From positions 248,001-312,000 of the forward strand of contig NZ_JAFEWD010000001.1 in NCBI RefSeq assembly GCF_017355855.1: a DNA stretch of 64,000 bases. The letters are read 5' to 3'. The notes beneath the pieces are model-generated. The model did not search any database. It was not told the DNA's origin and saw nothing but the letters and a program-made list of their open reading frames with translations. Both the position numbers and the translations under genes were made by a program. Positions 27,501-35,496 of this stretch are shown here, one piece after another; the stretch's first letter is position 1, and the number at the start of each line of letters is the position of its first letter. Source of the stretch: Pedobacter sp. SYSU D00535 (lineage in GTDB: Bacteria; Bacteroidota; Bacteroidia; Sphingobacteriales; Sphingobacteriaceae).

Positions 27501-27878
27501 ACCTTGACTTCCTACTTTTACTTCCGTTTCCGTGTAACCGATAAAACTAACTACGAGTACATCACCCGTTTCAGCGTTTATAGTAAACGAACCGTTAACG
27601 TCGGTAACGACTCCATTCCTGGTGCCCTTTACTTTTACCGTTGCTCCGGGAAGTGGTTCATTATTCTCGTCCCTTACGATTCCTTTGACTGGAAAGGCTT
27701 TGTTGGTGATTTTTTTTGTTTCATGAGCAGTTTGGTTGGCCGATACTGGTAACGAGCCTGCTAACAAAGAAGCTGATAGCAGATTCGTAATCAATAGCAT
27801 TTTTTTAAATGTTTCCCCACCTGGCAGTTGGAGGCGCTTGTACCCCACATGGCGCGCTCTCAATAATGTGTAATCCAT
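24591..27878 (-). CDS. SusC/RagA family TonB-linked outer membrane transporter
   Basis: This protein of about 1095 residues shows the full SusC layout: a signal segment ending near SLPVSAN, a CarboxypepD_reg-like domain (VKGIVRDENNEPLPGATVKVKG pattern, spanning about 60-140), a TonB plug with the VVVGYGT motif and the SusC-typical ITTKSGK, and a long 22-strand barrel ending in the aromatic C-terminus VVVGLNVTL. It imports oligosaccharides, energised by TonB, together with the SusD lipoprotein next to it. ATG at 27878 is preferred because it places the signal segment closer to the start; ATG at 27932 would add 18 residues. No sigma/anti-sigma pair or enzyme gene is in the same operon. Confidence 0.94.
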   Translation of the reverse strand: MDYTLLRARHVGYKRLQLPGGETFKKMLLITNLLSASLLAGSLPVSANQTAHETKKITNKAFPVKGIVRDENNEPLPGATVKVKGTRNGVVTDVNGSFTINAETGDVLVVSFIGYTETEVKVGSQGTALNVTLRPNDRSLEEVVVVGYGTTKRRDLTGSVSSVKPEEITARPGPNPMESLQGRVAGLDITRSSGQAGEGVNIQLRGTRSFTANGNPLFIINGLPGDYATLNPNDIESIEVLKDASSTAVYGSAGANGVIIITTKSGKAGKLSIDFNSYYGYNGFSVTPKTRTGDSYLQAKRDAYRYRWDATANKWTTTGAIWQSPADDETIFGAARYQIFQQGQFVDWADEFLQKSAGTQNYSLAVSGGTDVTRGYISFNVTDENGQYRGDQYKLYSTSMRMDHKIRKWVSIGGNLQASYVDRDRAQDKLENAIVTDPLVRPYKEDGTLNTELGNNVYNLLLDYQPGVYGNVENNTKLFLNPYIELRPAKGLTFLSRAGAHLNYSNTYRFDGIGSVSYTYSNAGIARARVNQNRYLGLQWENVLTYNFKVANDHDFTLTGVTSWFDNQNTNTEMNQTNITSNNFKWYKFTGDQNTTSISSYTMSKTFGLMGRLNYSYKGKYLFSALVRRDGSSVLYSKNRWDNFPAASAAWRISDENFMVSTKEWLDNLKLRASWGITGTAKIDPYSSVSIMEQNNMSLGGVTHPIYRNSPFITNADLGWEKSTATNFGLDASVFKNRIDLALDYYITNTDGVIHSVNSPAIYGTYRPGVYYQTNINVAQTRNKGIELTLNTRNIVSRNFEWTSSAAFARNNEKILKITNGQANNIANGNYVLSIGNPVSSFRNYKLDGVWQIGEEADAAVFNKRPGDLKVNVPGMTRLATGVYMKEAADGTRTYYYNNLADAQQFNPNLTAANVKYTYNNNDFQILGHNTPDWSLGFQNNFKYKGFDLGIFTYFRWGQMINYNMMGWYQPNSFAINASPSRTIPEHFNYWTPENPSNDFPMMHHEATSSTMIGFSGLNYVDGSFFKIKNITLGYSFSKNLTKKIAMQRLRLYGTVTNPLVVAKSHLLKQYDPEMNGELDYPLTKQVVVGLNVTL

Positions 27879-27932
27879 AAAATTGCTTATAATTAGTTGA
27901 AAAGATTCGTTGTTGACCTTTCTTGTGGTCAT

Positions 27933-28582
27933 GGCAGGATCAAGGACTCGCCTATATGATCGCTGTCGTTTCTTAGACTTAATTGGTTATTATTTATATC
28001 CTTTGTAACTCCTGGATGATCATGAAGTACGAAGATTCCAGGGGGCTTTTTTTGCGCTTGAAGCTAATCAGTTGTCAAGGACCCATGTCCTCACTTCGAG
28101 TTGCGATAGCTGCGAGGTAAAAAGATAGTAGAGATTGTTCCATACTCATTCAAGTTTATTAGTTAATTAATTAAGTTAGTTTAAAGAAAGCTTTCTTACC
28201 ATTCCTTGTATTTACAAGAATGAAAAAAAGGGCTTTGCGGAATTGAAATGCCAGATGAAACAACGTATCCGAATTCTGTCTTCCGATGTATTTGTTATAA
28301 TTGGTTATGTAATTGTAATCACAAGTTAGGATATTATTCTCCAGCACAATTCTATTTTCATATCATTTTTATGTATAATATTATCATCTTATACCGACCG
28401 CAGGTAGTGCAGGAGCAGTGACTATAGGATAAAAAGTGGGAGGGTCTTAAACAAGTCTTGTTGAATCAAATTATGGCATAGTCCAGCACCTGAGAAGAGT
28501 GCTGGGTGCTGTGGCTGGAGCTAATAGGTAGTTGGGGTGATCAATGCTTCCCTTGACCACCTCAGAAAGACCGCCGCCAAAT
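27933..28582. other. 650-base intergenic region upstream of susC
   Basis: This is the longest gene-free stretch of the window and lies between two leftward genes. A hairpin (arms 28009-28016 and 28037-28044) followed by seven T residues at 28047-28053 points rightward, although no rightward gene precedes it. The segment 28150-28210 is very AT-rich and may hold the susC promoter, but no perfect TAnnTTTG box was found in that orientation. No coding sequence was recognised. Confidence 0.5.
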
Positions 28583-30190
28583 CTACTCCAGTTCATGCCG
28601 ACCGTCACTTTGTACTTTCTTTCCATCCCCAACTTTCCGAATGCGCAGCGCCATATACGGCTTGGCTGGCAGCTTGATGGCCGACTTATTCTTGTCCATA
28701 AACTTGTATCTGTTGCCCGGCACAGGCACCACTTCAAACACCTTGTTGAGAGGGGTAATAGTCATGTTCCAGGTATCGATGACGTCTACTTTAAATTTTA
28801 CCCCTGCTGCTAGTTCTCTTCTGGGAAGAACAAAATCCCACTTGTTCAACTTATCCTTGCCAAAGTAGACCAGGTAATATTCCCCTGCTTTACCCGCCAT
28901 GTTGTTTTCGTAGAAGTGGTCGATTGGTTCTAATCCGGTTGTAGGACCGGTCTCCACAATCTTTCTTAAAAAAGCTATACGGTCAGGGCTCGATCCAATC
29001 AACCGCCCTCCAATAGAAATCCATGGGCTGCTTTTATACGACTCCCCGTGTGTGGCATAGCCACCACCAATGAGGGCGTTCCAGAACCGGAAGGTCAACT
29101 CTTCTCCGGACAATTGTCCCCAACGACTCTCGACGTCCCCCTCGTAATTGATCTCGTCATTCACAATAGGTTTTTTGTAGATATCTCTTAAAATGGCCGT
29201 CGGATAGGGAGCTTTTACCACGTTGTAATACTGGTAACTTACGTGGCTCACCCAAGGCTTTGTGTAATCGTATATCCGGTCGGCATTGTGTATTGAGCGC
29301 AAATGATGATAAGGGTCTTTTTCCTGCACCAATTGAAACAACTCGTCCCAGTCTTTATCGTCCATATTCTTGATAAAGCTGTTTTCGTTAGCCAGACTCC
29401 ACCAGATATTTCGGAAAGCAGCATAACGTGCCACCATGTACCGTGCGAAACGTCTGTTTACCTCTTGCCCGGCCATATCGAAGCCCCATTTGCCTTTATC
29501 ATAAGGGCGAAAGAGGATAAGGTCTGCTTCAATGCCCAGTTCTCTTAATTGACGCACTGACTCGTCAAGGTTTTTGAAGTATTCGGGGTTAAAACGCGAG
29601 AAATCCCAGTTGTTGCGACTCGTCCCCTCAAATGGGAAGACGGTTATTTTAAGTGGGCCCTCTACATATCTTTCCTTGTAGGGAGGAACCGCTAAAAAGC
29701 GAGCCTTATTAAAAGGACTAGACCTGAGTGTTTCAATGGTCTGGTTCTTTGTTCGCGCATCCTGAAAAGGCCACTCGTAGATAGTGGTACCAAAGGGATA
29801 AAATGGAGTACCGTCTTCGTACTGAAAGTGATAATCTGCGCGTACCCGCACCGGACCGTGATTTTTCTCCGAAGGCTTTGAGCACTCGAAACTACCTTTG
29901 TTGCTATCAAGTTCTTTTTTGTTACTGCTCGTGACATATGTCCAGGTACCTTCTCTATCGGGCATGAACCTGATTTTGTAAACTCCGTTACCGTCGTAAT
30001 AGCCTTCTTGCTCATATACTTTATCTCCGTTACTAAACTGAGCACTGAAAGTAGTACCAATGAACGGATTGCCAGACGACGGTCCGTCTAAAGTCAGTTC
30101 AAACACGTCCCATTTCTCAACTTTATTTTGCGAAAAGACGCTACCTGATAGTAACAAGAGGGATAAAACAGAAAGTAAAAAGGGCTTCAT
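28583..30190 (-). CDS. DUF5060/DUF4038-type glycoside hydrolase (clan GH-A-like, secreted)
   Basis: The 535-residue protein has a signal peptide (1-20, LLLLSGSVFSQ), an N-terminal DUF5060 beta-sandwich (about 22-115, with KWDVFELTLDGP and NPFIGTTFSAQF), a TIM-barrel of the DUF4038 type (about 118-420) and a C-terminal beta domain resembling DUF5605. Candidate catalytic residues are Glu269 in WWSLANENS and Glu346 in IVNDEINYEGD, at the usual strand 4 and strand 7 places of clan GH-A. DUF4038 is also the core of the GH140 apiosidases that act on rhamnogalacturonan II, so a pectin side-chain activity is possible; the family is not assigned. The ATG at 30190 is chosen because it starts the signal peptide. 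Confidence 0.85.
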   Translation of the reverse strand: MKPFLLSVLSLLLLSGSVFSQNKVEKWDVFELTLDGPSSGNPFIGTTFSAQFSNGDKVYEQEGYYDGNGVYKIRFMPDREGTWTYVTSSNKKELDSNKGSFECSKPSEKNHGPVRVRADYHFQYEDGTPFYPFGTTIYEWPFQDARTKNQTIETLRSSPFNKARFLAVPPYKERYVEGPLKITVFPFEGTSRNNWDFSRFNPEYFKNLDESVRQLRELGIEADLILFRPYDKGKWGFDMAGQEVNRRFARYMVARYAAFRNIWWSLANENSFIKNMDDKDWDELFQLVQEKDPYHHLRSIHNADRIYDYTKPWVSHVSYQYYNVVKAPYPTAILRDIYKKPIVNDEINYEGDVESRWGQLSGEELTFRFWNALIGGGYATHGESYKSSPWISIGGRLIGSSPDRIAFLRKIVETGPTTGLEPIDHFYENNMAGKAGEYYLVYFGKDKLNKWDFVLPRRELAAGVKFKVDVIDTWNMTITPLNKVFEVVPVPGNRYKFMDKNKSAIKLPAKPYMALRIRKVGDGKKVQSDGRHELE

Positions 30191-30511
30191 TGGTCCAGTT
30201 TTTAAAAAATACATTTGAAGATACAACGACCAGCAATATTACAATAAGTAAGAGCTTCCTGATTATTGCAACACATTCGTTACCCAGCTCTCTGGTCAGC
30301 TAGCAGGGGAGCGGGGTTACCAAAAGCCGACCCTGTTGCTTCCATATAAATATCCTGACCTCTTGAAAGCGAATCCAATGTAAACAATGCATTTTTTGGT
30401 TATGAAGATTATGAGCATTGTGGTGCTTAGGGCCAAGCTTTTGAAAATAAACCAGATTTAATATTGCCAGTCACAGAAATTGTTCTATCTTTATAGCATA
30501 AATTTATTATA
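30191..30511. other. Intergenic region between divergent genes
   Basis: This 321-base gap separates the leftward DUF5060-type hydrolase from the rightward cold shock gene. It should contain both promoters. An approximate TATCTTTA box lies at about 30492-30499 upstream of the cold shock gene. No coding sequence or strong hairpin was seen. Confidence 0.4.
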
Positions 30512-30703
30512 ATGCAAAAAGGAACAGTAAAATTTTTTAATGAAACTAAAGGTTTCGGATTTATCACACCAGCTGATGGTAGTAGTGAAATCTTTGTTCA
30601 TTCTTCCGGCCTAACTGACAACATTCGTGAGAATGACAGTGTTCAGTACGAGGTGGAACAAGGCCGTAAAGGTCTTAACGCGGTAAATGTGACAGTAGCT
30701 TAA
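30512..30703 (+). CDS. Cold shock domain protein (CspA family)
   Basis: The 63-residue protein is a single OB-fold cold shock domain with both RNA-binding motifs: KGFGFI at 13-18 (RNP1) and IFVHSS at 27-32 (RNP2), preceded by GTVKFFNETK. It binds single-stranded RNA or DNA and probably acts as an RNA chaperone in the cytoplasm. The length is standard. It forms a single-gene transcript with a strong terminator 21 bases after the stop. Confidence 0.96.
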   Translation: MQKGTVKFFNETKGFGFITPADGSSEIFVHSSGLTDNIRENDSVQYEVEQGRKGLNAVNVTVA

Positions 30704-30724
30704 AATACTATATTTTAATCTTGA

Positions 30725-30756
30725 AGCATCCTCCCTATCAGGAGGATGCTTTTTTT
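30725..30756 (+). terminator. Rho-independent terminator of the cold shock gene
   Basis: A perfect 10-bp stem (arms 30725-30734 and 30741-30750) with a six-base loop is followed by a run of T to 30756. This is the cleanest intrinsic terminator in the window. Confidence 0.9.
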
Positions 30757-30826
30757 ATGCAAAAATTCTGCGGAAGTACTAATCCACGTTTTTAAAAATA
30801 ATCCCTCTCTTTCATTTAAACTCGCT

Positions 30827-30834
30827 TATTTTTG
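30827..30834 (+). promoter_or_regulatory. Likely -7 box of the lipase-like lipoprotein gene
   Basis: TATTTTTG fits TAnnTTTG and is 18 bases before the ATG at 30853, giving a leader of roughly 15 bases. The -33 element was not identified. Confidence 0.4.
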
Positions 30835-30852
30835 TGATCTATCTTTAGTCCT

Positions 30853-32049
30853 ATGAAAATGAAACTCAAATCCTTAAGCTTCTTATTGCTGATTATCACG
30901 GTCACTTCCGCATGTAGAAAAGACAGACCGGATCTTCAGGAGGAAACCCCCGTTTTAATCTCAGCAACTCCAGCCGGTTCCTACACTCGTACACAGTTAC
31001 AGACGTTTGCAACAGTAGCGGGCTTTGGAAACTTTTCTGCGGCGATCCAGTACGACGTAGACTTTTTCAGGATTGCTTACCGAACTACTTATAAAGGAAG
31101 CGAGGTGCAGGCTTCCGGTCTTTTGGCCATCCCTAAAGGAACACCGAAGGCGCCTTCGTTACTAAGTGCTCAGCACGGGACCATGTTCCTTGATGCCGAT
31201 GCCCCATCTAACTTTCCACTCACTTTTTCTGGCTTTGAGCTGTTTGCCACTGCGGGTTTTATCACAGCTATTCCAGATTACCTGGGTTATGGAGTTTCTA
31301 AAGATATTGTACATCCCTATTATGACGCGGAACATTCGGCTTCCACGGTAATAGATATGCTAAAAGCAGTAAAAGACTACCTTGAAAAGGAAAACATTCA
31401 ATATAGTAGTCGTCTTTTTCTGGCTGGCTACTCAGAAGGAGGCTACGTAACCATGGCTGCTCAGCAGGAAATTGAAACCAATTCGTCGCACAACCTGACG
31501 CTTAGCGGCGTTGCGGCTGGGGCGGGAGGCTATGATGTGACTGGAATGCTGAGCAGTATTGCCAGTAGAGCTAACTATAGCGAACCGTCCTTTTTAGCCT
31601 TATTATTGCAGTCGTATAATACGACTTATAACTGGAACCATCCCTTAACTCAGTTTTTTCAGGAACCCTATGCTTCAAGGATTCCCGACTTACTCAACGG
31701 GGCCAGGAGCAGAGAACAAATTAACAGTCAGTTAAGCACGGCAACAGCGCAGCTATTCAACCCAACTTTTTATGCAGCACTTAGTAATTCGGCAGGAGAG
31801 ACGGTCCTAAAGCAGGCAATAGCAGCGAACAGTTTTCCAAACTGGGTTCCCAAAACGCCGACGCGTTTGTACCATGGTACAGCTGATGAGGCGGTGTTTT
31901 TTCAAACCTCTCAGTCAACGTTCAATCGCTTCAGCGCTGCGGGGGCAACTAACGTACAGCTCATTTCTATACCCGGTGGTACTCACCAAAGCAGTATCCA
32001 ACCAATGATGTTAGACGCGCTCATCTGGATCCGATCTCTGGACCAGTAA
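30853..32049 (+). CDS. Alpha/beta hydrolase lipoprotein (secretory lipase-like)
   Basis: The 398-residue protein has a lipoprotein signal (ITVTSAC, Cys21) and an alpha/beta-hydrolase fold. The nucleophile elbow is GYSEGG at 192-197 (Ser194). The acid is likely the Asp in GTADEAVFF and the base the His in GGTHQSS near the C-terminus. The segment AIPDYLGYG resembles secretory lipases and related esterases. It should act in the periplasm or at the cell surface on ester substrates; the natural substrate is unknown. It is a single-gene unit convergent with the SDR gene. Confidence 0.88.
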   Translation: MKMKLKSLSFLLLIITVTSACRKDRPDLQEETPVLISATPAGSYTRTQLQTFATVAGFGNFSAAIQYDVDFFRIAYRTTYKGSEVQASGLLAIPKGTPKAPSLLSAQHGTMFLDADAPSNFPLTFSGFELFATAGFITAIPDYLGYGVSKDIVHPYYDAEHSASTVIDMLKAVKDYLEKENIQYSSRLFLAGYSEGGYVTMAAQQEIETNSSHNLTLSGVAAGAGGYDVTGMLSSIASRANYSEPSFLALLLQSYNTTYNWNHPLTQFFQEPYASRIPDLLNGARSREQINSQLSTATAQLFNPTFYAALSNSAGETVLKQAIAANSFPNWVPKTPTRLYHGTADEAVFFQTSQSTFNRFSAAGATNVQLISIPGGTHQSSIQPMMLDALIWIRSLDQ

Positions 32050-32062
32050 AACAAGCATTTTT

Positions 32063-32099
32063 ACTAAAGGTGATCGCAATTAAATGGGTCACCTTTAGT
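32063..32099. terminator. Hairpin between convergent genes
   Basis: A perfect 11-bp inverted repeat (arms 32063-32073 and 32089-32099, sequence ACTAAAGGTGA and complement) lies between convergent stop codons. It lacks a proper T run on either strand, so a terminator role is inferred from position only. Confidence 0.4.
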
Positions 32100-32149
32100 T
32101 CGTCGTTTCTTGGCTTCTGACTAATTGAATGAAAATAAATGAGTACTAT

Positions 32150-32950
32150 TTATCCGTTGTCAACGAAGCCAGGGTAAAGGGTCATACCACCGTCTACATA
32201 AATAGTAGTTCCAGTGATATAGTCACTTTCCTCTGAAGCAAGCCACACCGCCACCTTTGCAATATCTTCCGGTTGACCAATACGCTTGTACGGAATTAGC
32301 TTGAGAAGCTCCTTCTTTTTCTCTTCATCTTTCCAGACGTCATCATTAATATCTGTGGCAATGGCACCAGGCGAAATGCCATTGATACGGATTTTCTTTG
32401 GCGCCATTTCCAAAGCAAGCGACTTCATCAACATTAAAATCCCCCCCTTTGACGAAGCGTAATTCACATGGCCAGCCCAGGGAATGATATCGTGAACTGA
32501 ACTTATAAAAATGATATTTCCAATGGACTTATCAGACGACTCGTTTTGCTTTTCTTCAAAATGTCGGATGGCCTCACGTGCACAAAGGAACTGTCCCGTT
32601 AAGTTGGTGTCGATCACTTTTCGCCATTGATCAAGTGTCATGTGCGAGAAATCGCTGTCTTTTTGGATACCAGCGTTGTTTATCAATACATCCAATCCTC
32701 CAAATGTTGTTATCGTTTTATCAAACATGGAAATTACTTCCTCTTCTTTCGATACATCAGCCTGATAGACAAGGCCCTTTCCTCCGGCTTGCTCGATTTG
32801 CTTTAACGTATGGGTTGCTCCCTCTTCGTCGCTGTGATAATTTACAATAACGTTGGCTCCCTTTTTTCCGAAAGCGATGGCGATACCCTGGCCAATTCCT
32901 GAGCTCGCGCCGGTTACTACTACTGTTTGTGTGGTGTTTTCTGTCGACAT
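32150..32950 (-). CDS. Short-chain dehydrogenase/reductase (glucose 1-dehydrogenase-like)
   Basis: The 266-residue protein is a classical SDR: the cofactor motif TGASSGIG at 13-20, NNAGI after the fourth strand, the catalytic Ser in IIFISSVHD, the YxxxK pair in NYASSKGG, and a C-terminal TGTTIYVDGGMTL. It reduces or oxidises a small alcohol or sugar with NAD(P). It resembles the glucose 1-dehydrogenase-like group common in Bacteroidota stress regulons. The ATG at 32950 is preferred over an upstream ATG at 32989 because the family starts just before the first strand. It is divergent from the flavoprotein gene at 33101. Confidence 0.9.
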   Translation of the reverse strand: MSTENTTQTVVVTGASSGIGQGIAIAFGKKGANVIVNYHSDEEGATHTLKQIEQAGGKGLVYQADVSKEEEVISMFDKTITTFGGLDVLINNAGIQKDSDFSHMTLDQWRKVIDTNLTGQFLCAREAIRHFEEKQNESSDKSIGNIIFISSVHDIIPWAGHVNYASSKGGILMLMKSLALEMAPKKIRINGISPGAIATDINDDVWKDEEKKKELLKLIPYKRIGQPEDIAKVAVWLASEESDYITGTTIYVDGGMTLYPGFVDNG

Positions 32951-33100
32951 AAGCAGAGATAAAAAATGTTCAGGGTTAACAAGCAGCAAATGAATTTGAT
33001 TTAAAAGTGTTTGAGGTAGATGTAAAGGTGCCTGGAAAGAAATACTTTTAACTTTGAAAATTCTGTCGAATGCATTGATATCTTAAAAATTATTTACCCT

Positions 33101-34009
33101 ATGGAGATTAATACTGAGTTCGAGGTCATCATAATAGGAGGAAGCTACTCCGGCCTTTCAGCAGCAATGGCTCTTGGACGTTCTATCAGAAAGGTTTTAG
33201 TGATTGATAGCGGAAAACCTTGTAATATTCAAACGCCCGATTCCCACAACTTTCTAACTCAGGATGGGAAAAGGCCAGTAGAAATTTCCGAAATAGCAAG
33301 ACAACAAGTCCTGGCCTATGAAACGGTAACGCTACGCAAGGGCAGGGTAACCAATGGAACAAAAACAAAGCAGGGTTTCGAGGTGGGCACGGATGTAGGA
33401 GAAAGCTTCAAGGCCAAAAAGCTCCTATTTGCGACTGGAGTAAAAGACGTCATGCCGAAGATAGAAGGTTTCGCTGAATGCTGGGGAATTTCCGTGATTC
33501 ATTGTCCGTATTGCCACGGTTATGAGGTTAAAAATGAAAAGACAGGAATGCTTGCGAATGGAGATTTAGCCTACGACCTTGCAAAATTACTCACTAACTG
33601 GACCGGCGATCTTACGCTTTTCACCAATGGAGTTTCTTCGTTGAAGCCCGAACAAAAAAATCAACTGCAGGAACGAAGTATCGCCATCGTCGAGAAGGAA
33701 ATAAAGGAGATTGCTCATACTGACGGTCAGCTCCGCCACGTGGCTTGCAACGACGGCTCCATATTTCCTTTGACCGCATTGTATGCGCGGATACCATTTG
33801 AACAGCACAGTAACGTTCCGCAAGCCTTAGGTGTTGAGTTGACTGAGCTTGGACATCTTAAAGTAGATCCTTTTCAAAAGACTAACATTCCCGGAATATA
33901 CGCCTGTGGCGATAGCGCTTCCATGATGCGATCAGTAGCCAACGCGGTTGCCAGCGGAAATCTGGCTGGCGCAATGGTAAACAAAGAACTGATTGATGAA
34001 GCTTTTTAA
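33101..34009 (+). CDS. Thioredoxin-reductase-like FAD flavoprotein
   Basis: The 302-residue protein has an FAD-binding start (IIGGSYSGLSAA), a redox-active CPYC pair at 135-138 in HCPYCHGYE, and the C-terminal FAD motif GIYACGDSASMMRSVANAVASG. It thus resembles thioredoxin reductase. The second dinucleotide motif is degenerate: where NADPH-binding GGGDSA would be expected, the sequence reads MLANGDLAYDL. Such proteins without a normal NADPH site are seen among oxygen-dependent or ferredoxin-linked homologues. A TAACTTTG box at 33049-33056 may be its promoter. The partner is unknown. Confidence 0.88.
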   Translation: MEINTEFEVIIIGGSYSGLSAAMALGRSIRKVLVIDSGKPCNIQTPDSHNFLTQDGKRPVEISEIARQQVLAYETVTLRKGRVTNGTKTKQGFEVGTDVGESFKAKKLLFATGVKDVMPKIEGFAECWGISVIHCPYCHGYEVKNEKTGMLANGDLAYDLAKLLTNWTGDLTLFTNGVSSLKPEQKNQLQERSIAIVEKEIKEIAHTDGQLRHVACNDGSIFPLTALYARIPFEQHSNVPQALGVELTELGHLKVDPFQKTNIPGIYACGDSASMMRSVANAVASGNLAGAMVNKELIDEAF

Positions 34010-34107
34010 GATTCCGGGAGCAGGGATGTATTTTAAATAATTTTTAAGTGCATCTCGAAAATCCAAAATAAATCCATTTTTATCATTGCATACTTAAATC
34101 TAAAGCC

Positions 34108-35166
34108 ATGAAACCTTCCTTATTTTTTATCGCAATTTTCACATCGGCCCTTAGTTATGCTCAAACCTTGGACGAACTTTGGAAAAAATACGGAGCAGGA
34201 GAGTATAGCTACGTTTTACAACACGCGCTCAAAATGGAGAGCAGTCAGCCAAACAGCCTCGACCTTAAGTTGCTAATCGGCCGGGCGTACACGGCCAATG
34301 CAGAACCATCAAAAGCGCTCCCTTATCTGCATGAGGTGTTCGAAAAAGATAAAGGCCATAGAAAAGCATGGGCCGCAGGTTACCTTGGATCTGTATATTA
34401 CCTGCTGTCAGAAACCGCTCGGTCAAGAAAGTACCTCTCAGCCGCAGTCGATCTCAATGCGACGGAAACTGCCACGCGGTACGCAAAAAACAGGGCGACT
34501 TTGTTTGGGTATACTGAGGCGTTCAATCAATTCCGCCTGGTGGAATCAGAACACATTGTCTTTCATTTTCACCCTCAGTACAGTGGGGATATCGAGGCAT
34601 TTGTAAAAGAACGGGAGCAAAGCTTCTTGAAAATCAATTCCTTTTTCCGAAGCAAAATGCCCAAAAAGGTCGATTTTTTTGTTTGGGATACCAAGGAACA
34701 TCTTAAGTTAACGACGGGTTCTCCCGGTGGCTTTGCGCGACCAGAGTACTGCATCACGCATTCAGATCCCGATCAGACACCGGGCCATGAGTTGACACAT
34801 ATAATTTCGCATTACACTAATGCCATTGCAAATAAGTCGATTCTGATTAATGAAGGCACTGCTGTTTATTTTGATCAAATGCCCGGAAGCCGCTTATCCA
34901 AAGCGAAGGCCGTATTAAAGGGTAAAGTTGCGGATATTAGTATTATTAGAAACTGGAATGCAAGGACGCTCGAAGAACCCGTTCTCTATGCGGTGGCTGG
35001 TGCTTTCGTAGAGTTTTTAATTGAAAAGGAAGGCAAGGAAAAGTTTCTCACGTTTTTTAAGAATCAGACCCTAGAGAATGCACGTACTGTCTATAACGGA
35101 AAATTTGACACGCTGGTAGCTGAGTTTGAAAGTAGGTTAGAACCGATTCCCCTCCAGCTAGAATAA
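34108..35166 (+). CDS. Secreted peptidase MA-like metalloprotease with TPR-like region
   Basis: The 352-residue protein has a signal peptide (1-18, SALSYAQ), a helical repeat region (about 20-130) resembling TPRs, and a zinc metallopeptidase domain. The domain shows HELTH at 227-231 (HExxH) and a third zinc ligand probably at Glu249 in LINEGTA. This is the gluzincin pattern of peptidase_MA-like domains. It would act in the periplasm or outside; the substrate is unknown. It lies 98 bases after the flavoprotein gene on the same strand. Confidence 0.82.
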   Translation: MKPSLFFIAIFTSALSYAQTLDELWKKYGAGEYSYVLQHALKMESSQPNSLDLKLLIGRAYTANAEPSKALPYLHEVFEKDKGHRKAWAAGYLGSVYYLLSETARSRKYLSAAVDLNATETATRYAKNRATLFGYTEAFNQFRLVESEHIVFHFHPQYSGDIEAFVKEREQSFLKINSFFRSKMPKKVDFFVWDTKEHLKLTTGSPGGFARPEYCITHSDPDQTPGHELTHIISHYTNAIANKSILINEGTAVYFDQMPGSRLSKAKAVLKGKVADISIIRNWNARTLEEPVLYAVAGAFVEFLIEKEGKEKFLTFFKNQTLENARTVYNGKFDTLVAEFESRLEPIPLQLE

Positions 35167-35191
35167 TCTTTCAAAAACCCTCTGTTGCAAA

Positions 35192-35422
35192 ATTGCCAAG
35201 TTCGAAGAGGAGCACATAAAACGGGTACTTGAACAAGATCCCACCAGCCAGTACTACCGCATACTGATTATAATTGACGGTCAACTATCCGATAGAAAAA
35301 GGATGGAGACCCTCGAGCCGGCAGCAGCTAAGGATATTCAGGTAGTGAAGTCTCGGGAAGAACTTGAACAGTATTCTAAGGTAAGGTTGAATGGAATTAT
35401 AGTTATCTCCACAAAAGAATAA
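35192..35422 (+). pseudogene. Remnant of a TonB-plug-like or BlaR1-type C-terminal segment
   Basis: In frame with a stop at 35420-35422, the sequence encodes about 76 residues containing YYRILIIIDGQLSD, then ETLEPAAAKDIQVVKSREELEQY, then LNGIIVISTKE. This resembles the plug-type module (xxxxDG, then a variable stretch, then NGVIxITTK) found in TonB receptors and at the end of M56/BlaR1-like proteins. No ATG is in frame upstream before the previous gene, apart from an internal Met, so it looks like a truncated fragment. Confidence 0.4.
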
Positions 35423-35496
35423 TACATAAGACCGCGGTCTCCTTGCTTCACAAGTAATAAACCTTTTTTATTAACTTAGATATAAAAGTCTGAAAC

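Noticed and set aside
22446-30190. Complete polysaccharide utilisation locus around susCD
   Set aside because: The DUF5060-type hydrolase is separated from susC by 650 bases, and no regulator or further enzyme is in the operon, so a single locus cannot be claimed.
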